DNA of 64,000 bases from Streptomyces bicolor (GTDB lineage: Bacteria; Actinomycetota; Actinomycetes; Streptomycetales; Streptomycetaceae), in the NCBI RefSeq assembly GCF_000719285.1, contig NZ_JOFS01000023.1, forward strand, positions 53,134 to 117,133, read 5' to 3'. This document shows positions 42,018-50,765 of this stretch, one piece after another; position 1 is the first letter of the stretch; each line of letters starts with the position of its first letter. Position numbers and translations under genes: made by a program. The notes below the pieces were generated by a model. That model did no database searches, had not been told where the DNA came from, and worked only from the letters and a program-made list of their open reading frames with translations.

Positions 42018-43544
42018 TTACGTCGGGTCCAGGCCGTGGCTGCGCAGCCAGGAGAGCGGGTCTATCGGCGAACCACCGGCCGGGCGGACCTCGAAGTGCA
42101 GGTGCGGGCCGGTCGAGTTGCCGGAGTTGCCGGAGTACGCGATGGGGTCGCCGGCCTTCACCGTCGTACCGGAGGCGACACGGTAGCTGGAGAGGTGGCA
42201 GTACCACGTCTCCGTGCCGTCCTTCGCGGTCACGATCATCATGTTGCCGTAGGCGCTGTTCCACTGTGTGCGGACGGTGCCGTCGGTCGCGGCCATCACC
42301 GTCGTGCCGTACGACACGGGGAAGTCGATGCCGGTGTGCACGGACATCCAGTTGATGCCGGACTGGCCGAAGTAGGCGCTGAGGCCGTGGTTGGCGACCG
42401 GAATCGCGAACTTCGGGCGCAGCCGCTCCTTGCGGGCCGCCTCCTCGGCGGCCCTCTTCTTCTCGGCCGCCTGCTGGGCCTTGAGGTCGATGCGCTCCTG
42501 CGTACGGCTGGCCCGGTCGGCGAAGTCGTCGGCGCCGGCGGAGAGGCTCTCGAGCTGGGTGTCCAGCTTGTTGTTCGCGGTGGACGGCTTCACGGCGGTC
42601 GCGTCGGACGCGGTCGTCGACGTGTCCTTGTCGTCGGTCAGGCTGCCGACGGAGGCGGCGGCGATACCCGCCACGCCCATCACGCACGCCGAGGGCACGG
42701 CGACCGTCAGCAGCGCGGAGCGCTTGGGGGGCGTACGGCGGCGGGAGCGGGACCCGCTGCGGGAGGCGGCGCGCGGGGAGGGGACCGGGGCGCCCTCCTC
42801 CTGGTCATCGAGGAGCGGGGCCGCGTCGGGGAGTTCACCGGAGGCGGTCAGCTCGACGCCGTCCTGGGCGGAGCCGTCATAGCCGGTCGGGTGGTCGTAT
42901 GCCGTGGGGTCGTCGTACGCCGTGGGGACGCCGTGCTCGATCTGCTCGAAGTGGGCGGTCGCCTGCTGATCGAAGGATTCTGCTGGCTGCTCGTACTCGT
43001 CGGCCGCCTGTGTGGCGCCGCCGTCGGAGTTCCACTGGGTGGCGTCGTACGTGCCCGTGTCGAAGGTCTGCGTACCCCATTCCCACTGCTGGCCCTGGTC
43101 GGCCTGCGCGCCGGACTGGTCGGGCTGGAGCCAGGCGCTCGCATCCCATTGGCCGGAGGTGTCGTGACCGGTGGCCTGGTGCGGGACGAAGGGAAGCTGC
43201 TGGTGGCCGGTCGTCCAGGCGGTGGTGTCGTACGCGCCGGAGTCGTAGGTGGCGTGGTGCTGAGCCGCGTACGCGTCGTAGTTCAGGGTGTGCTGGCTGC
43301 CCGTGGACCACTGCGTGGCGTCGTACGTGCCCGTGCTCTCGCCGGGGAGACTGCCGAACAGGGGGTCCGCGTCGAAGGTCGCGGTGTGGCCGCCGGCGTC
43401 GAATCCGGTGGCGTCGTACGCACCGTACGTGGTGGAGTCACCGTAGTGGGCTTCCTGGGCGCCGTACGACGCGTACTGCGCCGAGGCGGCATCGGAAGCC
43501 GGAGCCGGGGAGGTCATGGTCCCCGACGGGTGACGATCGTTCAC
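42018..43544 (-). CDS. Membrane-anchored M23-family peptidase
   Basis: A 508-residue protein. The first 250 or so residues are cytoplasmic low complexity, rich in Tyr, Asp, Ala, Gln and Thr with repeated YDATQW and YGAYDATG units. A basic stretch SRSGSRSRRR precedes one membrane helix (ALLTVAVPSACVMGVAGIAAASV), then a coiled coil (LKAQQAAEKKRAAEEAARKE) and the M23 domain with HTGIDFPV and the final HLHFEV Zn-binding motif. These domains are LytM-like: active endopeptidases or activators of amidases. The GTG at 43544 is chosen for GAGAGAAG just upstream. A TTGTCG-18 bp-TACAGT promoter (43593-43622) fits. Confidence 0.9.
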   Translation of the reverse strand: MNDRHPSGTMTSPAPASDAASAQYASYGAQEAHYGDSTTYGAYDATGFDAGGHTATFDADPLFGSLPGESTGTYDATQWSTGSQHTLNYDAYAAQHHATYDSGAYDTTAWTTGHQQLPFVPHQATGHDTSGQWDASAWLQPDQSGAQADQGQQWEWGTQTFDTGTYDATQWNSDGGATQAADEYEQPAESFDQQATAHFEQIEHGVPTAYDDPTAYDHPTGYDGSAQDGVELTASGELPDAAPLLDDQEEGAPVPSPRAASRSGSRSRRRTPPKRSALLTVAVPSACVMGVAGIAAASVGSLTDDKDTSTTASDATAVKPSTANNKLDTQLESLSAGADDFADRASRTQERIDLKAQQAAEKKRAAEEAARKERLRPKFAIPVANHGLSAYFGQSGINWMSVHTGIDFPVSYGTTVMAATDGTVRTQWNSAYGNMMIVTAKDGTETWYCHLSSYRVASGTTVKAGDPIAYSGNSGNSTGPHLHFEVRPAGGSPIDPLSWLRSHGLDPT

Positions 43545-43802
43545 CAACTTCTCTCTCGCCTCGACAACAGGGGCTGCCAGAGCAGTGCGGCGACTGTACC
43601 CGGCGGTATGCGGGCGCGACAATCTTCGGCAGGTTTCGCGCGCGCAGGAAACGGGCATTCGGCCGTGTTTTGGCGGACTGCGGGCGCGAGTTTGGCCTTG
43701 TGTTCGAAGATTGTTCGATGTCGCTCGGCTGTCCCGAGGCTGTGCGGCGTGTGTGATTCAGGTGTTGAAGTGGATGCCGGGGGAGCCGTTGAGGGGTGTC
43801 GG

Positions 43803-44678
43803 TCACGCCACCGTCAGGCCGCCGGCCCGGGTGGCCTCGGCTCCTGTTCCGGCCGAGTCGAGGGCCTGCCGTATTCCGGTCGCCACGGCGGGGTGTACCG
43901 GCAGGGCGAGATGGCCGATGCCGCTCACGCGGACGTTCTGCGCCATCAGGTCCGGGTGGTCGATGCAGGCCGTCTCCAGCGGGACCATCAGGTGATCGAG
44001 GTCGCTCCAGAAGCTCACGAAGTGCGTACGGCAACCGGGCGCGGGGCGGGCCAGTTCATCGAGGAGCGGTGAGCCGGGACGCATCTGACGCACTATGGGG
44101 TGCGCGTTGGCCAGCGGGACGACGCTGGTGCCGGAGTGCGGTGTGCCGAGCGTGACCAGCGCGCGGACCCTGATGTCGCCGCCGAGGCACTGCACGTAGT
44201 AACGCGCTATGAGCCCGCCGAGGCTGTGCCCGACGATGTCGACCTGGCGGCTGCCGGTGCGCTCGCAGATCTCCTCTATATGCCGGCCGAGCAGTTCGGC
44301 GGCGGTGCGGATGTCGCAGGTCAGCGGGGAGTAGTTGAGCGACTCGACCTGGTGCCTGCCGTGCTGGGCCAGGTTGCGGCGCAGCAGGACGAAGACCGAG
44401 CGGTTGTCTATGAAGCCGTGCAGCAGGACGACCGGCGGGTTCGTCTCCGTCGGCAGTGGGGTGGTTCCCCGGGGGTCCGGGGAGCCCTGTGCGGGGAGTG
44501 CGGGGGTGGTCCGGCGCTCCTGGGTGATTCCGGACGGGTACAGGAGCAGGTGACCGGCGAGGATCGCGAGCTCCAGGGCGGTCGCCTTCAGTAGGGCCAG
44601 GGAGAGGCCGGCGAGACTGCTCGGAAGCAGGCGCCGACAGAGCGGAAGAAAGGGGAGTGCTGCCCCGGTGACCTTCAT
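43803..44678 (-). CDS. Secreted or membrane-bound lipase/esterase
   Basis: A 291-residue alpha/beta hydrolase. An N-terminal hydrophobic segment (about 8-45) may be a signal or anchor. The domain has the oxyanion-hole VLLHGF, nucleophile elbow GHSLGG, a conserved Asp in the region SDLDHL and a late His in GIGHLAL. It resembles Streptomyces esterases and lipases of the LipA/EstC group. The ATG at 44678 has AAGGAGG 6 nt upstream. It is co-oriented with the M23 peptidase, but 258 bp apart with a separate promoter there. Confidence 0.87.
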   Translation of the reverse strand: MKVTGAALPFLPLCRRLLPSSLAGLSLALLKATALELAILAGHLLLYPSGITQERRTTPALPAQGSPDPRGTTPLPTETNPPVVLLHGFIDNRSVFVLLRRNLAQHGRHQVESLNYSPLTCDIRTAAELLGRHIEEICERTGSRQVDIVGHSLGGLIARYYVQCLGGDIRVRALVTLGTPHSGTSVVPLANAHPIVRQMRPGSPLLDELARPAPGCRTHFVSFWSDLDHLMVPLETACIDHPDLMAQNVRVSGIGHLALPVHPAVATGIRQALDSAGTGAEATRAGGLTVA

Positions 44679-45322
44679 GGCCGACCTCCTTGCGGCACGC
44701 AGGAGGACGGCTCCGGCCCCCGTGTGCCCTCGTGGGAAGTCGCGGCGGAGGTGGCCGGCGGCGTGTGCGGAGGACGCATGGGGCAAGCGAGGCGCGTGAC
44801 GTGGGTCGGCCCGGTGGGCCATGGTGCGCCGATGACCTGACGAGGCTCCCTGCCGGTGTGGCGACGAGGCTCCCCGCTGTCGTGCCTTACCTGCCCTACG
44901 TGCCCTTCGTGCCACCGTCGATACGCCGCACCACCATGTCGCGCGGCCCTGCGGCGCGGTGGTGCGGCGACCTCGTTGCGGCTCCCGTTGCGCTTGGTCC
45001 CGCTGCGACGCTTGTGCCGCGTTCTGCGGCCCGTGTGCCGCAGATATGTGGAACGGTGCGCGGCGAACGTGTCCCACCGTGTGATTTCCCCCTCGGTCTG
45101 CACCGCGAAACTGCCGGTTGCGGGATGCTGGAGATAACGTTCGTTCACTTCCCCGGGCGGTGTGGCCCGGGCGTCCGTGTCGTCGTGGCACGTCCGGTGC
45201 GGTGAGCGACGGAAAAGTGCGATACGCGCACCATGTATGACATGTACGTCGTGTGCGGCATAACTCATACATGAGCGGTACTTGTCGGTACGGATGGATG
45301 TAGTCGCTTCATGGAGGCAGTG
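44679..45322. other. Gene-free divergent region between lipase and icmB
   Basis: No gene is convincing in this 640 bp region. It contains a repeated CGACGAGGCTCCC motif near 44848 and 44865 and, close to icmB, an AT-richer operator-like segment listed separately. Confidence 0.5.
45232..45273. promoter_or_regulatory. Inverted repeat upstream of icmB
   Basis: CATGTATGA (45232-45240) and TCATACATG (45265-45273) are perfect inverted copies separated by 24 bp. The palindrome ACATGTAC-like sequence lies within. The segment is markedly AT-richer than its surroundings, 50-90 bp before icmB; likely an operator or promoter. Confidence 0.45.
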
Positions 45323-45745
45323 ATGGTTGTGGCAGCCGGTCCGATCCGCGTGGTGGTGGCCAAGCCGGGACTCGACGGCCACGATCGGGGGGCCAAGGTG
45401 ATCGCGCGGGCGCTGCGCGACGCCGGCATGGAGGTCATCTACACCGGGCTCCACCAGACACCCGAGCAGATCGTCGACACAGCGATCCAGGAGGACGCCG
45501 ACGCGATCGGCCTGTCCATCCTCTCCGGCGCCCACAACACGCTCTTCGCCGCGGTGATCGATCTCCTCAAGGAGCGGGACGCGGAGGACATCCTCGTGTT
45601 CGGCGGCGGGATCATCCCCGAGGCGGACATTGCCCCGCTGAAGGAGAAGGGCGTCGCGGAGATCTTCACACCCGGGGCGACGACGCAGTCGATCGTGGAC
45701 TGGGTGCGGGCCAATGTGCGGCAGCCGGCTGCCTCCGGCGGTTGA
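45323..45745 (+). CDS. icmB: Isobutyryl-CoA mutase small subunit (B12-binding)
   Basis: A 140-residue coenzyme-B12-binding subunit. The base-off signature is complete: DGHDRGAK with the lower-ligand His at residue 20, SILSGAH at about 65-71 and FGGGIIP at about 94-100. I recognise it as IcmB, which with the large subunit IcmA interconverts isobutyryl-CoA and n-butyryl-CoA, linking valine breakdown to fatty acid and polyketide precursors. No IcmA gene is in the window, so the large subunit must be elsewhere. The ATG at 45323, rather than 45311, matches known IcmB starts and has GGAGG upstream. Confidence 0.93.
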   Translation: MVVAAGPIRVVVAKPGLDGHDRGAKVIARALRDAGMEVIYTGLHQTPEQIVDTAIQEDADAIGLSILSGAHNTLFAAVIDLLKERDAEDILVFGGGIIPEADIAPLKEKGVAEIFTPGATTQSIVDWVRANVRQPAASGG

Positions 45746-45834
45746 GCCCATTTCCGGTGCGGGTGGGTGGGGGCGACCGGTCCTGAGGGCTGCCGCCCCC
45801 AGACTCCCGCTTCGGCCCTGAACCGGCCTCGCCC

Positions 45835-47472
45835 TCAAACCCCGGACGGGCTGTCCTGGTCCAGTTCCTCGATCATTGCCGCCCGCAACCGCAACGTCGT
45901 CACCAACCGCTGGAACGCCTCCGCCCAGTACCCTCCGGCCCCCGGCGACGCATCCTCCGGTTCGTCCGGCACCGCCAGCAGGCCGTCGAGGCGGCTCGCC
46001 TCGGCCGGGTCGAGGCAGCGCTCGGCCAGGCCCATCACTCCACTGAAGCTCCATGGATAACTCCCCGCGTCCCGCGCGATGTTGAGCGCGTCGACCACCG
46101 CTCGCCCGAGCGGCGGCGCCCACGGCACCGCGCACACCCCGAGCAGCTGAAACGCCTCCGACAGACCGTGCGTGGCGATGAATCCGGCGACCCACTCAGC
46201 CCGTTCCGCGGCGCCCAGCGTGCCGAGCAGCTTCGCCCGCTCGGCCAGGGACACCGCACCCGGACCGCCCGCCTCGGGGGCCGAGGGCGACCCCAGGAGA
46301 GCCCGCGCCCACTCGGCGTCCCGCTGCCGTACCGCCGCCCGGCACCACGCGGCGTGCAGCTCGCCCTGCCAGTCGTCGGTCACCGGCAGCGCCACGATCT
46401 CCTCCGGTGTACGACCACCCAGCCTCCCCGGCCAGGTGCTGAGCGGTGTCGCCTCCACCAACTGCCCGAACCACCATGACCGTTCGCCTCGCCCCGCCGG
46501 AGCGTTGGCCACGACCCCGTCGCGCTCCATGCCCGCATCGCACTGGTGCGGTGCCTCGACACCGATCGTCGGCGCCTGCTGCGTGTGGTCCAGCGCGACG
46601 CAGGCCTCGGCGCGTGCCGCCATCCGCGCGGCGAGTGCCGAGCCCGGTAGGGCGGAGAGCAACTCCGCCGCCGTCGCCCGGACATTGCGGCTCCGATCGG
46701 CCAGCGCCTGCTCCAGGAACGGCTCGTCCTGCGGGCCCAGCCCGGTCCGCAGCGAGTCGAGGAACATCAGCCGGTCCTCGGCCCGCTCCGTCGCCCAGGT
46801 CGTGGCCAGCAGCTCGCGCGCGGCGACGGGCTCGCGCGCCCGTATCGCGGAGAGCAGGGCGACCCGCTCGGCGAACAATCCCTCCTGCCACAGCTGTTGG
46901 ACCTCGCCGGCGTCCTCGAGATGCGGCAGCGCCGCGCCACCGCCGGGTGTCGCGCGCAGGGCGAAGCGCCAGTCCGGGTTCAGCCTGGCGAGCCACACCG
47001 CCCGCGGGCCGGCGAAGGTCAGCGCCGCCGGCCGCAGATCCGTACGCCCCCGCGCCGCGTCCAGAAGCGCGGGCAGCGCCTGAGAGGGTGGTGCGTAACC
47101 ACGGTCGTTCGCCGTCGCGAGCCACTGCGGCAGTAGCTCCATCAGGTCAGGTGCCGTGCCTCTACGGCCCCCGCCGGCCGTGCCCGGACGGTCGGCCAGC
47201 AGCATCGCCAGCCTGCGCGCCGCCGCCGAGGGCAGCGCGGGACGCGGATCCTCGGGAGCCGGCTGCGGTCGCGGTGCCGCACGCGTCGGGCGCAGCCCGG
47301 CTCGCCGCCGTACGGTCTCCATGGCCGCCGCGTCCAGCAGCGCCACCGGCGCCTCCCGGCCCGGCGCGCAGCCCGGCGGCGTACGCCGGTCCGTGCCGAG
47401 CAGAGCCGCCGTGACGAGCTCCTCCCAGGCGCCCGGCGCGGGCGAATCCACGGGAACGGAGGGGCTGTTCAT
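45835..47472 (-). CDS. DUF5691 protein of the MoxR/VWA cluster
   Basis: A 545-residue protein of the DUF5691 family, built of HEAT-like alpha-helical repeats (for example EPFLEQALADRSRNVRATAAELLSALP). It starts WEELVTAALLGTDRRTPP, the family's usual opening. No catalytic motif is visible; HEAT-type proteins commonly serve as scaffolds. It lies 217 bp downstream of the SWIM gene on the same strand, with GGAAGGAAC before its ATG. Its repeated genomic association with SWIM, MoxR, DUF5682 and VWA genes argues for a joint function. Confidence 0.85.
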   Translation of the reverse strand: MNSPSVPVDSPAPGAWEELVTAALLGTDRRTPPGCAPGREAPVALLDAAAMETVRRRAGLRPTRAAPRPQPAPEDPRPALPSAAARRLAMLLADRPGTAGGGRRGTAPDLMELLPQWLATANDRGYAPPSQALPALLDAARGRTDLRPAALTFAGPRAVWLARLNPDWRFALRATPGGGAALPHLEDAGEVQQLWQEGLFAERVALLSAIRAREPVAARELLATTWATERAEDRLMFLDSLRTGLGPQDEPFLEQALADRSRNVRATAAELLSALPGSALAARMAARAEACVALDHTQQAPTIGVEAPHQCDAGMERDGVVANAPAGRGERSWWFGQLVEATPLSTWPGRLGGRTPEEIVALPVTDDWQGELHAAWCRAAVRQRDAEWARALLGSPSAPEAGGPGAVSLAERAKLLGTLGAAERAEWVAGFIATHGLSEAFQLLGVCAVPWAPPLGRAVVDALNIARDAGSYPWSFSGVMGLAERCLDPAEASRLDGLLAVPDEPEDASPGAGGYWAEAFQRLVTTLRLRAAMIEELDQDSPSGV

Positions 47473-47689
47473 CAGGTTCCTTCCTCTCTGCCTTCGTGCT
47501 GGGTGCCGTGGAGTGGGGGTGGGCCGAATCGCGTCGGGTGGTCGGTGTGCCGGGTGGTGGGGCGTCCGGTCGGGGCGGCGAGCTGCTCGTGGCCAGTCGC
47601 ACGGTCGCCGAACCGCGCACGGCCCGGCGCTTGGCGAATGGGAAGCAGAGGCAGGTGGTCCTGCCCACGGTTACCGCGAGGCGTGCCGC

Positions 47690-49045
47690 TCAGCACAGCT
47701 GTACCGCCTCGCCCGCGCCGTCCGGCCAGGCCGTCAGCGGGGTGAAGCCGCGGTGGCCGCACTCGCCGAACACCTTGACCGGGGCTCCGCCCGACAGCGC
47801 GACCAGGCGCCACAGGCCGGGGCGGGCACGGGCGGCCGGAGTGAGCGGCAGAGCCGAGTCCGCGTCGGCGTCCGCCAGTTGCCACGAGTTGCCGTCCGGG
47901 GTCGGTACGACCCGGTCAAGAGTCACCGGTACCGAGTCCAGCCACGGGTCGTCACGCAGCGCCTCGCCATAGCGGGCGGTCGCCTCGGCCGTCGTCACAC
48001 CCGGTGGCCGTATCGCCGCCGGAGCGGGCGGTGCGAACTGCTCACCCAGGGCGGCCCGCAGCTGCCCGGCGCCCGGATACGCCGACACCTCCGCCTCCAG
48101 GGCCAGCCCCACCGGCAGCGCCAGCTCCGGGGCGCGGCCGGCGGCGCCGTAGGAGAGGAGCAGGGCGGTACGGCCGGAGTCGGCGCCGTGCAGCCATATC
48201 CGGCGCGTCGTCAGTTTCACGTCCGCCGTGTCGTACTGGGCGAGGACCAGCCAGCGGTCCCGCACCGGCGGCCCGTCCGCCGACGCGGGGAGGCCGATGC
48301 GGGAGCGGACCGTGTCCGCCAAACCGTTGGGCAGCCGCTCGCGGCCCAGCCAGCCCTGGTCGAGGAGGTGGAGGAGAGCGCACTCCTCCAGCAGACGTAC
48401 CGGCCAGCCCGGGCCGGACGCCGGGATCGCCCCCAGTTCCCGAACCCGCGCGGCCAGTCCGGGGGCCTGGGCGTCGACCATGCGGGCCGCCGTCTCCTCC
48501 CACAGCCCGTACCCCGCCTGCTCCGCTCCGGCCAGGCCGCCGCGGAGCAGGTCCGCCAGGCGCTGCTCCAGCTCCGTCGCGCCCGCGGTGACCCGCATCG
48601 CCCGACGCTCCGCTCTGCGCCGCGCCGCCTCCGGATCACCGGACCCGGAGGAGGAACCGGACGCGTCCGCTGTCCGCTTCTCCTCCGTGCGCTGCCTTCT
48701 CCCCTTTATCCACTGCTCCGCCCAGTCCGGCGGCGATCCGGGCGGCACGGCGCCATCGCCTTCCGCCCAGAGCAGCAGCAGCCCGAGCGCGTGCTTGCAC
48801 GGGAACTTCCGGCTCGGGCAACTGCACTTGTACGCGGGCCCGGAGGCGTCCGCGATGTCGATGACCGTCTGATACGGCTTGCTGCCACTGCCCTTGCACA
48901 GTCCCCACACCGTCCCCTCGTCGGCACTCCCCGCCTCGGACCACGGCCCCGCCGCGCCGAGTTTGCTTCCCGCCTTGCGTGACGCGACGTCAGGCGCCAG
49001 TGCCAGCACCTGGTCCGCGGTCCAGCGCACCCCCTGCTGAGTCAT
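47690..49045 (-). CDS. SWIM zinc-finger protein
   Basis: A 451-residue protein with a SWIM motif: C74-x-C76...C83-x-H85 in YKCSCPSRKFPCKH, a zinc site used for DNA or protein binding. The rest is helical with no recognised enzyme domain. The ATG at 49045 falls at the expected transcription start of a DNA-damage-type promoter, so the mRNA is probably leaderless; no ribosome-binding site is seen. It is first gene of a two-gene unit with DUF5691 and divergent from the MoxR operon. In bacteria SWIM proteins are often found beside SNF2 or MoxR/VWA genes. Confidence 0.9.
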   Translation of the reverse strand: MTQQGVRWTADQVLALAPDVASRKAGSKLGAAGPWSEAGSADEGTVWGLCKGSGSKPYQTVIDIADASGPAYKCSCPSRKFPCKHALGLLLLWAEGDGAVPPGSPPDWAEQWIKGRRQRTEEKRTADASGSSSGSGDPEAARRRAERRAMRVTAGATELEQRLADLLRGGLAGAEQAGYGLWEETAARMVDAQAPGLAARVRELGAIPASGPGWPVRLLEECALLHLLDQGWLGRERLPNGLADTVRSRIGLPASADGPPVRDRWLVLAQYDTADVKLTTRRIWLHGADSGRTALLLSYGAAGRAPELALPVGLALEAEVSAYPGAGQLRAALGEQFAPPAPAAIRPPGVTTAEATARYGEALRDDPWLDSVPVTLDRVVPTPDGNSWQLADADADSALPLTPAARARPGLWRLVALSGGAPVKVFGECGHRGFTPLTAWPDGAGEAVQLC

Positions 49046-49052
49046 GCCATCG

Positions 49053-49075
49053 AAGGTAGATCCCACCACTGACAA
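49053..49075 (-). promoter_or_regulatory. DNA-damage (RecA-NDp/PafBC-type) promoter of SWIM-DUF5691
   Basis: On the minus strand: TTGTCAGTG (49067-49075), 8 bp, TACCTT (49053-49058). This is an exact match to tTGTCRGTG-N8-TAnnnT. The predicted start of transcription coincides with the SWIM ATG at 49045. Confidence 0.85.
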
Positions 49076-49136
49076 TCGGTCCGGACGAAGGCGTCACCGG
49101 CCGTCGTGCGAGCGCGTTTGCGCAGGTGGGAACGCA

Positions 49137-49159
49137 TTGTCAGTGGCGTGGTGCAACGT
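49137..49159 (+). promoter_or_regulatory. DNA-damage (RecA-NDp/PafBC-type) promoter of MoxR operon
   Basis: TTGTCAGTG (49137-49145), 8 bp, CAACGT (49154-49159). The -35-like half is exact; the -10 half keeps the A and final T of TAnnnT but has C for the first T. An 11 bp inverted repeat CCACTGACAAT/ATTGTCAGTGG relates it to the divergent promoter. Confidence 0.7.
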
Positions 49160-49212
49160 GGATGCCAGATCCGAAACCGGCTGAACCAGCCGAGCTGGAG
49201 GGGGACTTCGCC

Positions 49213-50355
49213 ATGCCTGTGTCCGTAGCACCGATGTCAGAACCGACGTCCGTCGAAGCGGGGGAGACGGAACCGACCGAGGCGTTGCGTCCGCATGCCG
49301 AGGACGCCTTCGCTCATGAACTCGCCGCGCTGGCCGCGCAGGACGACCGTCCGCGCCCGGCCCGCTGGAAACTGTCGCCGTGGGCCGTGGCCACATATCT
49401 GCTCGGCGGCACTCTGCCGGACGGCACGGTGATCACACCGAAGTACGTCGGCCCGCGTCGCATCGTCGAGGTCGCCGTCACCACGCTCGCCACCGACCGC
49501 GCCCTGCTCCTGCTCGGCGTGCCCGGCACCGCGAAAACGTGGGTGTCCGAGCACCTGGCCGCGGCGGTCAGTGGCGACTCGACGCTGCTGGTGCAGGGGA
49601 CTGCGGGCACGCCGGAGGAGGCGATCCGGTACGGCTGGAACTACGCGCAACTGCTCGCCCACGGGCCGAGCCGGGACGCCCTCGTGCCCAGCCCGGTCAT
49701 GCGGGCCATGGCGGAGGGGATGACGGCCCGCGTCGAGGAGCTGACCCGCATTCCGGCCGACGTGCAGGACACGCTGATCACGATCCTGTCGGAGAAGACG
49801 CTCCCGATACCGGAGCTGGGGCAGGAGGTGCAGGCGGTACGCGGCTTCAACCTCATCGCCACCGCCAACGACCGCGACCGTGGCGTCAACGACCTCTCCA
49901 GCGCCCTGCGCCGCCGCTTCAACACGGTCGTGCTGCCGCTGCCGGAGAGCGTCGAGGCCGAGGTGGACATCGTCTCCCGCCGCGTCGACCAGATCGGCCG
50001 CTCCCTCGACCTGCCGGTCGTGCCCGACGGCATCGACGAGATCCGCCGCGTCGTCACGGTCTTCCGTGAGCTGCGCGACGGGGTGACGTCCGACGGCCGC
50101 ACGAAGCTGAAGTCGCCGAGCGGGACGCTGTCGACGGCCGAGGCGATCTCCGTCGTCACCAACGGCCTTGCCCTTGCCGCCCACTTCGGCGACGGGGTGC
50201 TGCGGTCCGGTGACATCGCCGCGGGCATCCTCGGCGCCGTCGTCCGCGATCCGGCGGCCGACCGGGTCATCTGGCAGGAGTACCTGGAGGCGGTCGTGCG
50301 CGAACGGGACGGTTGGACGGACTTCTACCGGGCGTGCCGGGAGGTGAGTGCGTGA
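49213..50355 (+). CDS. MoxR-type AAA+ ATPase
   Basis: A 380-residue AAA+ ATPase. Walker A is GVPGTAKT (102-109), and the sensor region reads FNLIATANDRDRGVNDLSSALRRRF. MoxR ATPases work with VWA-domain proteins to remodel or insert cofactors into target complexes. A VWA gene is three genes downstream, which fits. The ATG at 49213 follows GGAGGGGGA. The stop codon overlaps a GTG start (GTGA) of a 33-codon frame. Confidence 0.92.
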   Translation: MPVSVAPMSEPTSVEAGETEPTEALRPHAEDAFAHELAALAAQDDRPRPARWKLSPWAVATYLLGGTLPDGTVITPKYVGPRRIVEVAVTTLATDRALLLLGVPGTAKTWVSEHLAAAVSGDSTLLVQGTAGTPEEAIRYGWNYAQLLAHGPSRDALVPSPVMRAMAEGMTARVEELTRIPADVQDTLITILSEKTLPIPELGQEVQAVRGFNLIATANDRDRGVNDLSSALRRRFNTVVLPLPESVEAEVDIVSRRVDQIGRSLDLPVVPDGIDEIRRVVTVFRELRDGVTSDGRTKLKSPSGTLSTAEAISVVTNGLALAAHFGDGVLRSGDIAAGILGAVVRDPAADRVIWQEYLEAVVRERDGWTDFYRACREVSA

Positions 50356-50765
50356 ACGGCGAGAGCGACGACCTGGGGTGGGGCCGCCCGAGCGGCGGAT
50401 CGAAGTCGGGTGGCGGTGGCGGGTCAGTGGCCCAGGTGCCACGGGTCGGGTGACAGGGCCGGATGGGGGAGGGGGCCGGGTAGTCGAGGCCGGGGGGTGA
50501 GGTCCGGTGGGTGGGCCCTGAGGGGTGGATGGGGCCGAGCGGTGATGGGCCGGTGACGGACGGATGAGGCCAGGGCGGTGAGTTGTGGCGACGCCCTCCT
50601 GGTCACGGGCTCGACCAGGAGGGCGTGGTCGGCGGCGCCGTTCGGTGGCTGTGGAGGAGTGGGGGAGCGTGCTGTGAGGGGTGACGGGATGCGTCGGGTG
50701 TGGGGCGAGCACGACGGAGCGATCAGCGGCTTCGTCGGGTGGTTGGGACCGAGGGGGACGGAGTG
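50356..50765 (+). other. Operon-internal gap with 33-codon frame and hairpin
   Basis: A GTGA overlap at 50352 opens a 33-codon, Gly-rich frame ending at 50453, possibly untranslated or decayed. After it comes G-rich sequence and a perfect 14 bp hairpin, ACGCCCTCCTGGTC (50591-50604) with 50613-50626, lacking a T-tract. The gap is unusually long for a tight operon. Confidence 0.5.

Noticed and set aside
43703..43720. LexA-like dyad TCGAAGATTGTTCGA upstream of the M23 gene
   Set aside because: The actinobacterial SOS box is TCGAAC-N4-GTTCGA; here one base is missing from the left arm and spacing.
44690..45205. 171-codon frame between lipase and icmB
   Set aside because: No ribosome-binding site, no family features and unlikely composition; treated as non-coding.
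50428..50450. GTCAGTGG after moxR as a fourth damage promoter
   Set aside because: No -10-like element follows at 8 bp, and it sits inside an operon.
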